Below, piece by piece: positions 24,013-32,077 of a stretch of DNA of 39,000 nt. Location of the stretch: the NCBI GenBank assembly GCA_947626355.1, contig CANQRV010000022.1, forward strand, positions 1 through 39,000, given 5' to 3'. The DNA is from an uncultured Muribaculaceae bacterium. GTDB lineage: Bacteria > Bacteroidota > Bacteroidia > Bacteroidales > Muribaculaceae. Under the pieces are notes generated by a model. That model saw only the letters and a program-made list of their open reading frames with translations. It had not been told where the DNA came from and did no database searches. A program made the position numbers and the translations under genes. Each line of letters starts with the position of its first letter. Positions within the stretch are counted from its first letter, which is position 1.

Positions 24013-26454
24013 TCAACGGGGTTCCCTCGCGAATGTGAGGGGATTGTCGGGCCAGGGGTGCTTCGGGTAGCGGCGGCGCAGCTCCTTGCGCACCTCGAAA
24101 TAGGTGTCGCGCCAGAATCCGGCCATATCCTGCGTGAGCTGCACGGGCTTGAACCCCGGCGACAGCAGCTCCATGAGCACAGGACGCGCGCCGCCGTCGA
24201 GGCGCGGCGTGTCGGTGAGGCCGAAGCAGTCCTGCAGGCGGGCGCGCACCACGGGCGCCTCCGCGCCGCGACGGTAGTCGACCCGGGCGTTGCGGCCGCA
24301 TGGCAGCTTGATGTGGGTGGGCGCGATGCGGTCAAGGGCCTTTTGCTGGTCATAGTCGAGAAGCCCGGATATCACGGCACACATGTCGATCTTGCGCAGC
24401 TCCGCCACTCCGGAGGCTCTGCCGATGTAGAGCGGCAGCCATTCGGCTGCCCTCTCGAGCAGTGTCGCGGTGTCGACGGGAGGGAGCTCCAGCTCCGGAT
24501 GCCATTCGGCCACCGTGGCGACGCGCAGCTGCATGCGCTCCACATCATCGTTGAAATCGAACATGGTGAGGCCGTATCTGGGAGCTGCCCGGCAGATGGC
24601 ACGGCATACTGCCTCGTGCATATCTTCCTCAGGCTGACGCGTGTCGACCACGAGGACCCCTACGCGCAGCTCGCCGCGCACCACGGCGCGCCCTGCGCGG
24701 CTGTCCCATACGGCGACATCGCTCCACGCCCCTCGTGAGGCCACGTCGGCCTCCGCGAGGGGAGCCGCGAGAAATATGCGCGAGCCCATGGTGGCCACGG
24801 CCAGAAACCGCTCGCCGGAGAGGGCGTCGTCCTTGTGGAGCGTGGTGTAGTCGCCCCCGGCGAGGCGCAGGCGCCCGTCGGGAGCGCGCATGGCGATGCG
24901 TTCGGGATAAGCAATGGCGATGAGACGCCCGGCGGAATATGGGTCGAGGCCTCCGTCATCGGCCTTGCAGCCGGTGAGGCGCCGGTATTGCGCGGCTATG
25001 TCCAGGATGCGTTTCCAGCGTCCGGGCCCCCGTCGGAGGCGGTATTGGCGCAGCAGGGTGAGGCGCGTGGTGATGTCGGCGTCGCTGTCGTCGCCGAGAG
25101 GGTCTTTCTCCTCGAGCAGGGCGGCTATGTCGCAGGCGAGCGACGCAAGGCGCGGGTCGGCCGTCGCGGTGAGCATGCGGGCGATGCGCGGATGGCACGG
25201 GAGGCGGGAGAGGTCACGGCCCACGGCAGTGATGCGCCCGGCGTCGTCAATGGCGTCGAGGGCCCGAAGTAGGGCGCGCCCCGACGCCACATGACCTGCG
25301 GGAGGAGGAGATATCCACGGGAGGCGCAGGGGATCCGGCTCTCCCCAGGCGGCGGTCTCAAGCACCACGGGCGCCAGGTCGGCCGTCATGATCTCCGGCT
25401 CCCGGCTCTCCTTCATGCGATGCCCGGCGGCGCGGCTCCAGAGTCGGTAGCATATGCCGGGCGCCGTGCGCCCCGCCCGCCCCGCGCGCTGCGTCGCCAT
25501 GTCGAGCGACACGGCCACTGTGGCGAGGCGGCTCAGACCGTTTCCCGGGTCGAACACAGGAGTGCGGCAGAGGCCGGAGTCGACCACCACGGTGATCCCC
25601 TCGATGGTGAGCGACGTCTCGGCTATCGGGGTGGCGAGCACCACGCGGCGCGTGCCGGCTGGGGGCGGCGACATCACGCGCCGCTGCCCTTCCGGCGGCA
25701 GCATGCCGTAGAGCGGCAGCAGCTCCGTAGCGCCGAGGGTGCCTTCAAGGAGCTCCGCGCAGCGGGCTATCTCCCCCTGGCCGGGAAGGAACGCGAGAAT
25801 GTCGCCCTCATGCCGGCGATGGGCGCGGCTCACCGCACGCGCCACTTCCGCGGCACAGTCGCGGGGGTCGAAATCCTCGCCATACACGATCTCCACGTCG
25901 TGCATGCGCCCCGGAGCGTGTATGTGGGGCGCGTCGAGCCTGGCGCAAAGCGCAGTGGCGTCGATCGTGGCCGACATCACGACGATCCGGAGGTCAGGGC
26001 GCACCACGTCCTGCGCCTCGCGCGTGAGCGCGAGAGCCACATCGGAGGCAAGGCTGCGCTCGTGATACTCATCGAAAATCACGGCGCCCACCCCTTCGAG
26101 CGTCGGATCGTCGACGAGCATGCGCTCGAGAATGCCTTCGGTGACCACCAGAATCCTGGTGGCGTCGGAGACACGGCTCTCGAACCGCACACGGTAGCCG
26201 ACCGTGTGCCCCACAGGCTCGCCGAGCATCGAGGCCATGCGTCCGGCCACCTGCCGCGCCGCAAGACGCCGGGGCTCGAGCATGATGACGCTCCCCCCGG
26301 GGAGCGCCTCGAGAATAGAGAGCGGCAGCAGCGTTGACTTGCCGGCACCCGGGGGAGCCGTGACCACAAGACGCGCCACCTTCTCCAGCGAGGCGTTGAC
26401 CTCGCCGGCTATCGCTGCCACCGGCAGCTGGCTGTAGGAGTCGGTGATTTTCAT
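24013..26454 (-). CDS. hrpB: ATP-dependent RNA helicase HrpB
   Basis: The 813-residue protein matches HrpB in length and order of motifs: Walker A APPGAGKST (about 33-41), FDEYHERS as the DEAH box, VMSATID, ATPIAETSLTIEGI and QRAGRAGR, then the helicase-associated and HrpB C-terminal domains. HrpB is a DExH-box NTPase whose cellular role in bacteria is not settled. The frame extends 133 codons upstream of ATG 26454, but that stretch runs opposite to the macro-like gene and across a promoter, so it is excluded. It converges on the six-HTH gene with only 23 bases between stops. Confidence 0.93.
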   Translation of the reverse strand: MKITDSYSQLPVAAIAGEVNASLEKVARLVVTAPPGAGKSTLLPLSILEALPGGSVIMLEPRRLAARQVAGRMASMLGEPVGHTVGYRVRFESRVSDATRILVVTEGILERMLVDDPTLEGVGAVIFDEYHERSLASDVALALTREAQDVVRPDLRIVVMSATIDATALCARLDAPHIHAPGRMHDVEIVYGEDFDPRDCAAEVARAVSRAHRRHEGDILAFLPGQGEIARCAELLEGTLGATELLPLYGMLPPEGQRRVMSPPPAGTRRVVLATPIAETSLTIEGITVVVDSGLCRTPVFDPGNGLSRLATVAVSLDMATQRAGRAGRTAPGICYRLWSRAAGHRMKESREPEIMTADLAPVVLETAAWGEPDPLRLPWISPPPAGHVASGRALLRALDAIDDAGRITAVGRDLSRLPCHPRIARMLTATADPRLASLACDIAALLEEKDPLGDDSDADITTRLTLLRQYRLRRGPGRWKRILDIAAQYRRLTGCKADDGGLDPYSAGRLIAIAYPERIAMRAPDGRLRLAGGDYTTLHKDDALSGERFLAVATMGSRIFLAAPLAEADVASRGAWSDVAVWDSRAGRAVVRGELRVGVLVVDTRQPEEDMHEAVCRAICRAAPRYGLTMFDFNDDVERMQLRVATVAEWHPELELPPVDTATLLERAAEWLPLYIGRASGVAELRKIDMCAVISGLLDYDQQKALDRIAPTHIKLPCGRNARVDYRRGAEAPVVRARLQDCFGLTDTPRLDGGARPVLMELLSPGFKPVQLTQDMAGFWRDTYFEVRKELRRRYPKHPWPDNPLTFAREPR

Positions 26455-26462
26455 TTGCAGCG

Positions 26463-26493
26463 TAAAATTACTATCTTTCCGCCACAACGGCAA
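26463..26493 (-). promoter_or_regulatory. probable hrpB promoter
   Basis: On the minus strand, TTG (26493-26491), 20 bases, then TAATTTTA (26470-26463), one base off TAnnTTTG. The leader would be very short. Confidence 0.5.
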
Positions 26494-26545
26494 GTTTTCC
26501 CTCATGAATAAGGGCGATTGATGGCAATGTATAAATATTATTTTG

Positions 26546-26553
26546 TAACTTTG
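26546..26553 (+). promoter_or_regulatory. -7 box for the macro-like gene
   Basis: TAACTTTG is a full -7 match 60 bases before the ATG at 26614. No TTTG lies at the usual distance upstream. Confidence 0.5.
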
Positions 26554-26613
26554 GAGCTCTGGAGCTGTAACCGCTCCGCCGGAATATTGTTCTATCATAA
26601 ATAACGTATCGAT

Positions 26614-26988
26614 ATGGAATACACACCAGACTTCATCACCCGGCTCAACCCCGGCGAGATATTCGTATTCGGAAGCAACCTGGCCGGCATGCACGGCGGG
26701 GGAGCGGCACGTGTCGCTCTCCACCGCTTCGGCGCCGTGCCCGGCCAGGGTGTCGGCCTTCAGGGACAGTCGTATGCCATACCCACGATGCAGGGCGGCG
26801 TCGACACCATCAGGCCGTATGTCGACGAGTTCATAGAGTTCGCCAGGTCGCATCCGGAGCTGAAATTCTACGTGACGCGCATAGGCTGCGGCATCGCGGG
26901 CTTCGACGACAGCGAGATCGCCCCGCTCTTCGCCGATGCCCGTGGATTGAAAAACGTAGTCCTACCGAAAACATTTGCAATCGGATAG
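26614..26988 (+). CDS. small macro-domain-like protein (A1S_2505-like)
   Basis: The 124-residue protein has the conserved block GEIFVFGSNLAG...HGGGAA followed by FGAVPGQGVGLQGQSYAIPT and RIGCGIAGF. I know this pattern from a widespread small family in bacteria and phages (A1S_2505 type) that resembles macro domains, so binding of ADP-ribose or a related nucleotide is plausible but not shown. It has its own promoter and is followed by GC hairpins, so it is probably monocistronic. It sits just before the Ter-type stress operon; Ter systems are often linked to nucleotide-related genes, but a shared role is only inference. Confidence 0.72.
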   Translation: MEYTPDFITRLNPGEIFVFGSNLAGMHGGGAARVALHRFGAVPGQGVGLQGQSYAIPTMQGGVDTIRPYVDEFIEFARSHPELKFYVTRIGCGIAGFDDSEIAPLFADARGLKNVVLPKTFAIG

Positions 26989-26990
26989 GT

Positions 26991-27054
26991 GGCTGATATC
27001 CAGCCGACAGCCCGTAGCGGGCCTGAAACGTTGCAATCCCCGGCGTCCCCGGGG
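26991..27054 (+). terminator. cluster of small GC hairpins between the macro-like gene and the ter operon
   Basis: Three short stems follow the stop: 26991-26995 with 27001-27005, 27010-27014 with 27018-27022, and 27038-27042 with 27050-27054. None has a T-run, so this is a weak terminator assignment. Confidence 0.35.
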
Positions 27055-27106
27055 CGCGATTCCGTCTGAAATATTACAGAATTTAGACAGAGGGATGCAT
27101 ATTCAC

Positions 27107-27114
27107 TAATTTTG
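27107..27114 (+). promoter_or_regulatory. promoter of the Ter-type operon
   Basis: TAATTTTG is a full -7 match, with TTAG (27083-27086) at the 20-base spacing as a poor -33. The ATG of the first TerD gene follows at 27152. It is the only good promoter seen for the operon. Confidence 0.65.
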
Positions 27115-27151
27115 TATCAAATAAAAACAACTCCAAACAATTAAAGACAAT

Positions 27152-27712
27152 ATGGCTATCAATCTTCAGAAAGGACAGCGCATCGAGATCGGACTCGAGA
27201 AAGTAGGAGTCGGTCTCGGCTGGGACCCCAACACGAGCACAGGGTTTGACTTCGACCTCGACGCCTCGGCTTTCATGCTGGGCGAGAACAAGAAGCTTCC
27301 CCTCGACGAGTTCTTCGTCTTCTACAACAACCCCGTCTCTCCCGACAAGGCCGTGGAGTCGAGCGGCGACGACCGCACGGGCGGCAACAGCGACGGCGGC
27401 GACGACGAGACCATCACCGTCGACCTCCCGAAGGTGGATCCCCGCATTCAGGAGATCGTCTTCACGGTGACAATCCACGAGGCCGGGGAGCGCAGGCAGA
27501 ACTTCGGCCAGGTCCACAACTCCTACATCCGCATCTACAACGCCATCACCAACGAGGAGATCGCAAAATATGACCTCGACGAGGACTTCTCGATCGAGAC
27601 GGCGGTGGAGTTCGGACGCCTCTACAGGCGCGGCGGCCAGTGGAAATTCGAGGCCATGGGCTACGGCTACAAAGGCGGCCTCCAGTTTTTTGTCGACAAA
27701 TACGTAGGTTGA
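27152..27712 (+). CDS. terD: TerD-family calcium-binding stress protein (first copy)
   Basis: The 186-residue protein is a typical TerD domain: INLQKGQRIEI, GFDFDLDASAFML, then the acidic calcium-binding run SGDDRTGG...GGDDETITVDL, and the C-terminal EFGRLYRRGGQWKFEAMG. TerD proteins bind Ca2+ through these acidic loops and work in cytoplasmic complexes that respond to tellurite and other chemical stress. It opens an operon of about ten genes and is 2 bases from the second TerD gene. Confidence 0.93.
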   Translation: MAINLQKGQRIEIGLEKVGVGLGWDPNTSTGFDFDLDASAFMLGENKKLPLDEFFVFYNNPVSPDKAVESSGDDRTGGNSDGGDDETITVDLPKVDPRIQEIVFTVTIHEAGERRQNFGQVHNSYIRIYNAITNEEIAKYDLDEDFSIETAVEFGRLYRRGGQWKFEAMGYGYKGGLQFFVDKYVG

Positions 27713-27714
27713 CC

Positions 27715-28377
27715 ATGGCTATACGACTTGAAAAAGGGCAGCGCATCAACCTTGAGAAGAGCAACGGCTCGAAGCTCACCGAGTTCTGCGTGGGATGCAA
27801 CTGGGGCGCGATAGTCTCGGGCGGCTTCCTCGGCTTCGGCAAGACGGTGCACGACGTGGACCTCGACCTCTCGTGCGTGATGCTCGACGCCGACGGCAAG
27901 CTCGTCGACCATATATATTCGCCGCTCTATAGGCGTGAGTTTCTCGGCCGCTACGGCATGCCTCCCGGCAAGGTTGACTCCAGCGACCACGCGCTCCACC
28001 ACAGCGGCGACGACCGCAAGGGCGACCAGGCCGGCGACGACGGTCTCGACAACGAGATCATCACGGTCGACCTCAACCGGGTCAGCCCGAAGGTCGACCG
28101 GATCTTCTTCTTCCTCAACAACTGCGGCAAGGAGGATTTCTCGCAGATCCCCTACGCCTCGATACGCATGTATGAGGGCACTCCGCAGAGGGTGAAGGAG
28201 GTGTTCGCATCCTACGATGTGGCGGCCGAGCCGCAGTTCCGAGGCATGACCGCGCTGGTCATGGGCAAGCTCTACCGCCGCAACGGCGAGTGGCGCTTCT
28301 CGGCCATAGGCGACGCCTATCCCGACCCCAACCTCTGCGAGACGATAAAACGAATAGTAACCAATTACGCTAAATAA
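27715..28377 (+). CDS. TerD-family protein (second, divergent copy)
   Basis: The 220-residue protein shares the TerD layout (IRLEKGQRINLEK, VDLDLSCVMLDADG, HHSGDDRKGDQAGDDGLDNEIITVDL, MGKLYRRNGEWRFSAIG). It carries an insertion between the two calcium-site segments (YSPLYRREFLGRYGMPPGKV). It resembles the TerZ/TerE-like second subunits of Ter systems. An extended frame upstream overlaps the first TerD gene and is rejected; ATG 27715 follows that stop by 2 bases. The two likely form a hetero-complex. Confidence 0.9.
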   Translation: MAIRLEKGQRINLEKSNGSKLTEFCVGCNWGAIVSGGFLGFGKTVHDVDLDLSCVMLDADGKLVDHIYSPLYRREFLGRYGMPPGKVDSSDHALHHSGDDRKGDQAGDDGLDNEIITVDLNRVSPKVDRIFFFLNNCGKEDFSQIPYASIRMYEGTPQRVKEVFASYDVAAEPQFRGMTALVMGKLYRRNGEWRFSAIGDAYPDPNLCETIKRIVTNYAK

Positions 28378-28379
28378 CA

Positions 28380-29018
28380 ATGAGAAGACTACCCGTATAT
28401 CTTCTGCTCGACTGCTCCGGCTCGATGTTCGGCGAGCCGATAGAGGCGGTGAAAAACGGTGTGCAGGTGCTGGTCTCCACCCTGCGCCAGGATCCCTACG
28501 CCCTCGAGACCGCCTTCCTCAGCATCATCACGTTCGACAGCAACGCCCGGCAGGTGACTCCGCTGACGGAGCTCTCCGCCTTCCAGCAGCCATCCATCCA
28601 GGCCAACGGCTGCACGGCCCTCGGCGAGGCGCTGGCCCTTCTGGCCCAGAAGGCCGACCAGGAGGTGACCAAGACCACTACCGAGAAGAAGGGCGACTGG
28701 AAGCCGCTCGTCTTCATAATGACCGACGGCGAGCCGACCGACGACCTCAACAAGGGGCTGGCAGAGTTCAGGAAGTGCAAGTGGGGCATGGTGGTGGCCT
28801 GTGCGGCCGGCGCCGGCGCCAACACCGACACGCTCAAGAAGATCACCGAGTGCGTGGTCTCGCTCGATACCGCCGACAGCGCCACCATCAAGGCGTTCTT
28901 CAAATGGGTGTCGGCCTCCGTCAGCTCCGGCAGCATGAAGGTGGAGGAGACCGGCACGGAAGCCAACTCCCTCAGCGAGCTTCCGCCGCCACCCCCTGAG
29001 GTGAACATCGTGGTGTGA
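28380..29018 (+). CDS. TerY-type vWA protein, copy 1
   Basis: The 212-residue cytoplasmic protein is a vWA domain with a full metal site: LLDCSGSM, the Thr in GCTALGEAL, and FIMTDGEPTDD. It matches TerY, which in the TerY-phosphatase-kinase triad serves as the adaptor that joins the kinase and the PP2C phosphatase. It ends in a proline-rich tail, LPPPPPEVNIVV, that is shared with the next protein. The ATG lies 2 bases after the TerD stop. Confidence 0.9.
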   Translation: MRRLPVYLLLDCSGSMFGEPIEAVKNGVQVLVSTLRQDPYALETAFLSIITFDSNARQVTPLTELSAFQQPSIQANGCTALGEALALLAQKADQEVTKTTTEKKGDWKPLVFIMTDGEPTDDLNKGLAEFRKCKWGMVVACAAGAGANTDTLKKITECVVSLDTADSATIKAFFKWVSASVSSGSMKVEETGTEANSLSELPPPPPEVNIVV

Positions 29019-29034
29019 TGTATATGGAGAAGCA

Positions 29035-29670
29035 ATGAGACGTCTACCCGTATATCTTCTCATCGACACCTCCGGCTCCATGCGTGGAGAGCCGATCGAA
29101 TCGGTCAAGGTGGGACTCGAGGCCATGGTCTCGAGCCTCCGCCAGGACCCTTTCGCCCTGGAGTCGGTGTGCATCAGCATCATCACTTTCGACCGCGAGG
29201 TGAGGCAGATCCTTCCCCTCACGCCGCTTGACGAGCTCCAGCTCCCGGAGATCACGACGCCGGAGAGCGGCCCGACCCACACGGGCCAGGCCCTGAAGCT
29301 CCTCTGCGAGAGGGTCGACGCCGAGGTGCTCCGGAGCACTCCGGAGCAGAAGGGCGACTGGATGCCGCTCCTCTTCCTGATGACCGACGGCAAGCCTTCC
29401 GACAGTCAGCTCTACAAGGAGATGATTCCGGAGGTGAAGAAGCGCCGCTTCGCGGCCGTGGTGGCATGCGCGGCGGGAATGAGCGCGAAGACAGAACCCC
29501 TAAAGGAGCTCACCAACGAGGTCTACGCCCTCGACACAATCGACAGCGCGGGGTTCAGGAAGTTTTTCAAATGGGTGTCCGACTCCATAGGAGTGGGCAA
29601 CCGCAGCATCGGCGCCACCGAAGACCTCGTGCTCCCGCCCCCTCCGGCCGAGGTGAATGTCATTATCTAA
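29035..29670 (+). CDS. TerY-type vWA protein, copy 2
   Basis: The 211-residue protein is a tandem paralogue of the previous one (both begin MRRLPVYLL and share GEPIE and LRQDP). The metal site is LIDTSGSM, Thr in GPTHTGQAL and FLMTDGKPSDS. It also ends with LPPPPAEVNVII. The copies have diverged clearly in the middle, so they may bind different partners. A decayed cassette begins 5 bases after the stop. Confidence 0.9.
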   Translation: MRRLPVYLLIDTSGSMRGEPIESVKVGLEAMVSSLRQDPFALESVCISIITFDREVRQILPLTPLDELQLPEITTPESGPTHTGQALKLLCERVDAEVLRSTPEQKGDWMPLLFLMTDGKPSDSQLYKEMIPEVKKRRFAAVVACAAGMSAKTEPLKELTNEVYALDTIDSAGFRKFFKWVSDSIGVGNRSIGATEDLVLPPPPAEVNVII

Positions 29671-29675
29671 CCAGT

Positions 29676-29960
29676 GATTAAAGATTAAAGATTAATGCTC
29701 ATGGGGGAGAATGTATTAAAAAACAAGAGTTTTGATTTCGCTCTCAGATGCTTGCGGCTTTACGATGAACTCAGACGCCGGAATGTGCCGCGGGATCTGA
29801 TTCGTCAGGTTCTGAGGAGCGGAACAAGCATCGGCGCCAATGTCAAGGAAGGTCTGTTTGCCCAAAGCAAAGCCGACTTTCTGACCAAACCTCATAAAAC
29901 TTCTTGTAGCCAGTTGCAAAACCCTTAACAACAGTCTCATTTAATCTTTAATCTTCAATC
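29676..29960. mobile_element. small cassette with 20-bp inverted repeats around a decayed S23-like ORF
   Basis: GATTAAAGATTAAAGATTAA (29676-29695) and TTAATCTTTAATCTTCAATC (29941-29960) are inverted repeats with 19 of 20 bases matching. They bracket a single ORF so tightly that the ATG overlaps the left repeat and the original stop overlaps the right one. The AT-rich block sits between two genes of a GC-rich operon whose other gaps are 2-48 bases. Further copies of the TTTAATC / TCAATC motif follow to 29971. I infer an inserted MITE-like or ORF cassette; target-site duplication was not found. Confidence 0.55.
29695..29944 (+). pseudogene. four-helix-bundle (S23/IVP-like) protein, internally deleted
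   Basis: The N-terminal half reads NKSFDFALRCLRLYDELRRR...RSGTSIGANVKEGLFAQSKADFL, the hallmark of the four-helix-bundle family first known from 23S rRNA intervening sequences. After that it leaves the family and the frame stops at about codon 77. In another frame the end reads LLVASCKTLNNSLI and stops at 29942-29944, which looks like the normal C-terminus. So about 40-50 codons in the middle are missing and the rest is shifted. The protein should be non-functional. The family's role outside rRNA is unknown. Confidence 0.75.
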
Positions 29961-29976
29961 ATCAATCTTTATTACC

Positions 29977-30615
29977 GTGAACTGTAAACTTGTAGGTCAA
30001 TTTGTCCAGTATCTGGAAGTGACGCTGATGCCCGGCGAGGATTTCTATGCCGAGCGCGGGTCGCTGATATATCTCGAGGCCGGCATCGAGAAGGAGTCGA
30101 GTCTCAACGGCTCCGGTCTGGGACGCATACTCGGCGCAACCCTCTCCGGAGAGTCGATCTTCATCCTGCGCCTCTTCAACGTCAGCAATGTGCCGCGCAA
30201 GGCGGTGGTGGGAAGCCGCTACGGCATGCTCCCCGTGAAGATCAACGGAGAGACCATGATATGCCACCGCGGCGTGTATGTGGGCTCCAACAACCGCGTC
30301 AACGTCACCACCAAGCTCTCGATCTCCGGCCTCACCGGCGGCATGGGGCTCCTGCTCCAGAAAATCCAGGGGAGCTCCACCGTCTTCCTCGACACTAAGG
30401 GCACCCCCATAACCATCAATCTTCAGCCGGGCGAGACAATCGAGGTGGATGAAGACCATATCATCGCGCTGCTCAACATCGCCGACTGGCAGATGCAGTC
30501 AAACTGGTCGCTCGGCAATCTGATCGGCGGCGAGGGCCTGAGCATGATGAGGATCACCGGCCCTGGCACCGTCTATCTCTCGCCCAGCAAGTTCCTCCCC
30601 GCGGTAGCTCAATAA
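29977..30615 (+). CDS. AIM24-family protein
   Basis: The 212-residue all-beta protein matches the AIM24 family (PF01987, the former TIGR00266 group): QYLEVTLMPGEDFYAERGSLIYLE, GRILGATLSGESIFILRLFN, SSTVFLDTKGTPITINLQPGE and GLSMMRITGPGTVYLS. The family is conserved and often found in stress and Ter-associated operons, but its biochemical role is unclear. The start is a GTG; no in-frame ATG is close. The long gap upstream is occupied by the decayed cassette. Confidence 0.85.
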   Translation: MNCKLVGQFVQYLEVTLMPGEDFYAERGSLIYLEAGIEKESSLNGSGLGRILGATLSGESIFILRLFNVSNVPRKAVVGSRYGMLPVKINGETMICHRGVYVGSNNRVNVTTKLSISGLTGGMGLLLQKIQGSSTVFLDTKGTPITINLQPGETIEVDEDHIIALLNIADWQMQSNWSLGNLIGGEGLSMMRITGPGTVYLSPSKFLPAVAQ

Positions 30616-30627
30616 TATCTTCGGGAT

Positions 30628-32073
30628 ATGGACAGAAGAGACAGACTGGCCTCACGCCACAGCAACACCGTAGCCGGACTCAACGAGACGGCGAGAATGC
30701 TCCGGAGGGCGATGCTCTCCGCCGGAATGCCCAGCTCCGAGCAGGAAGCCTTTCTCGACTGGGCGGTAGGCTCACTGTGGAACACATTCAAACAGCAACG
30801 TATGAACCAGCGAACAGCGATAGAAGACGAGATACGCGGCCTCGGGCTGCGCTTCCCCAACGGGACGGTGAAGAAAGACTATTCCGTGCATTTCGAGCTT
30901 CCCGTCGGCAGGATCTCCGATGTGGAGATCGACGGCGCGGAGGAGCTCGGCCTTCTCGTCTCCGTAGGCGACGACGGAAAATGCACCCTCAGTGGAAGGC
31001 CCCGGAAGGCCGGCGACTTCACCCTGACACTGCGCTACACGACTGTGGAGGGGGAGCCCGCCTCGGAGCTTCCGATTCCCGTGGCGTTCAATCCGGATCC
31101 GAGAGACCTCTGGAAGAACATACCCACCGACCCTGAAATCCCTTACTACAAGCCCGACAGCGAGACCCGCTACCTGAAGGTGGAGGCCCGTGACGGCGGG
31201 GCGAGGAAGGATATCGTGGCGGCGAGCCAGCGCGGCAGAAGCCACGCCCAGGAGGGGAAGGCGCGCGACGACCATTTCAGCCTATACCATTGCGACGCCT
31301 CCGACTGGTATATCATCGCGGTTGCCGACGGCGCCGGGAGCGCGCGCTATTCCCGCAAGGGCTCCGAGGCGGCCTGCCGCGCGGCGGTAGACCACTGCAA
31401 GGCCCTTCTGCTCGACAATCCCGCTTTCGAGAGCGCCATCAGGGAGTATCAGGCCGACCGCGACAGCCGGGAGAAGCGCACGGTCCTCACGCGCCACGTG
31501 ATAGATATTGTCTACAACGGAGCGATGAAGGCCCACGAGGCCGTAAAGAAGGTGGCGGAGGCCAACGAGGAGGCGAAGCTGAAAGACTTCGCCACCACGC
31601 TGATGTTCGCCGTCTGCAAGAAATACGACTTCGGATGGTTTGTGGCCTCCTTCTGGGTGGGCGACGGCGCCATGTGCCTCTACGACGAGCGCAGCAAGAC
31701 CGTCAAGCTTCTCGGCACGCCCGACGAGGGGGAGTTCTCCGGGCAGACGCGTTTCCTGACGATGCCTGAGATATTCAGGGATCCCGAGGCTGTGGCCAAA
31801 AGGCTCCGCATGGCTATCGTGCCCGACTTCACGGCGCTTTTCCTGATGACCGACGGTGTGTCTGACCCCATGTTCGAGACCGACCGCAACCTCAACGACT
31901 ACGCGAAGTGGGAGGAGTTTTACGCCCGGCTCAGGGGTGGATTCCCCGACGACGGGATAGAGGGCGTGGATCTCTCCGACGACAACGAGGCCGCGAAAGA
32001 CCAGCTGCTCCGCTGGCTCGATTTCTGGAGCCCCGGCAATCACGACGACCGTACTATCGCAATACTCTATTAA
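30628..32073 (+). CDS. PP2C-family protein phosphatase with N-terminal Ig-like region
   Basis: The 481-residue protein ends in a PP2C domain (about 200-481) with the metal-binding motifs RDDHFS, VADGAGSA, the ATTL strand, VGDGAMCL, LMTDGVSDP and HDDRT. The first 60 residues are helical and 70-155 looks like a beta-sandwich (VHFELPVGRISDVEIDG...GDFTLTLRYTTVEGEP). In Ter systems a PP2C phosphatase, a kinase and TerY form a conserved triad that controls protein phosphorylation under stress. It is followed by the kinase gene after 4 bases, which supports that role. Confidence 0.88.
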   Translation: MDRRDRLASRHSNTVAGLNETARMLRRAMLSAGMPSSEQEAFLDWAVGSLWNTFKQQRMNQRTAIEDEIRGLGLRFPNGTVKKDYSVHFELPVGRISDVEIDGAEELGLLVSVGDDGKCTLSGRPRKAGDFTLTLRYTTVEGEPASELPIPVAFNPDPRDLWKNIPTDPEIPYYKPDSETRYLKVEARDGGARKDIVAASQRGRSHAQEGKARDDHFSLYHCDASDWYIIAVADGAGSARYSRKGSEAACRAAVDHCKALLLDNPAFESAIREYQADRDSREKRTVLTRHVIDIVYNGAMKAHEAVKKVAEANEEAKLKDFATTLMFAVCKKYDFGWFVASFWVGDGAMCLYDERSKTVKLLGTPDEGEFSGQTRFLTMPEIFRDPEAVAKRLRMAIVPDFTALFLMTDGVSDPMFETDRNLNDYAKWEEFYARLRGGFPDDGIEGVDLSDDNEAAKDQLLRWLDFWSPGNHDDRTIAILY

Positions 32074-32077
32074 GCTT

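Noticed and set aside
26455..26853. 133-codon N-terminal extension of hrpB
   Set aside because: It runs antisense through the macro-like gene and over promoters of both genes; HrpB family length fits the shorter start.
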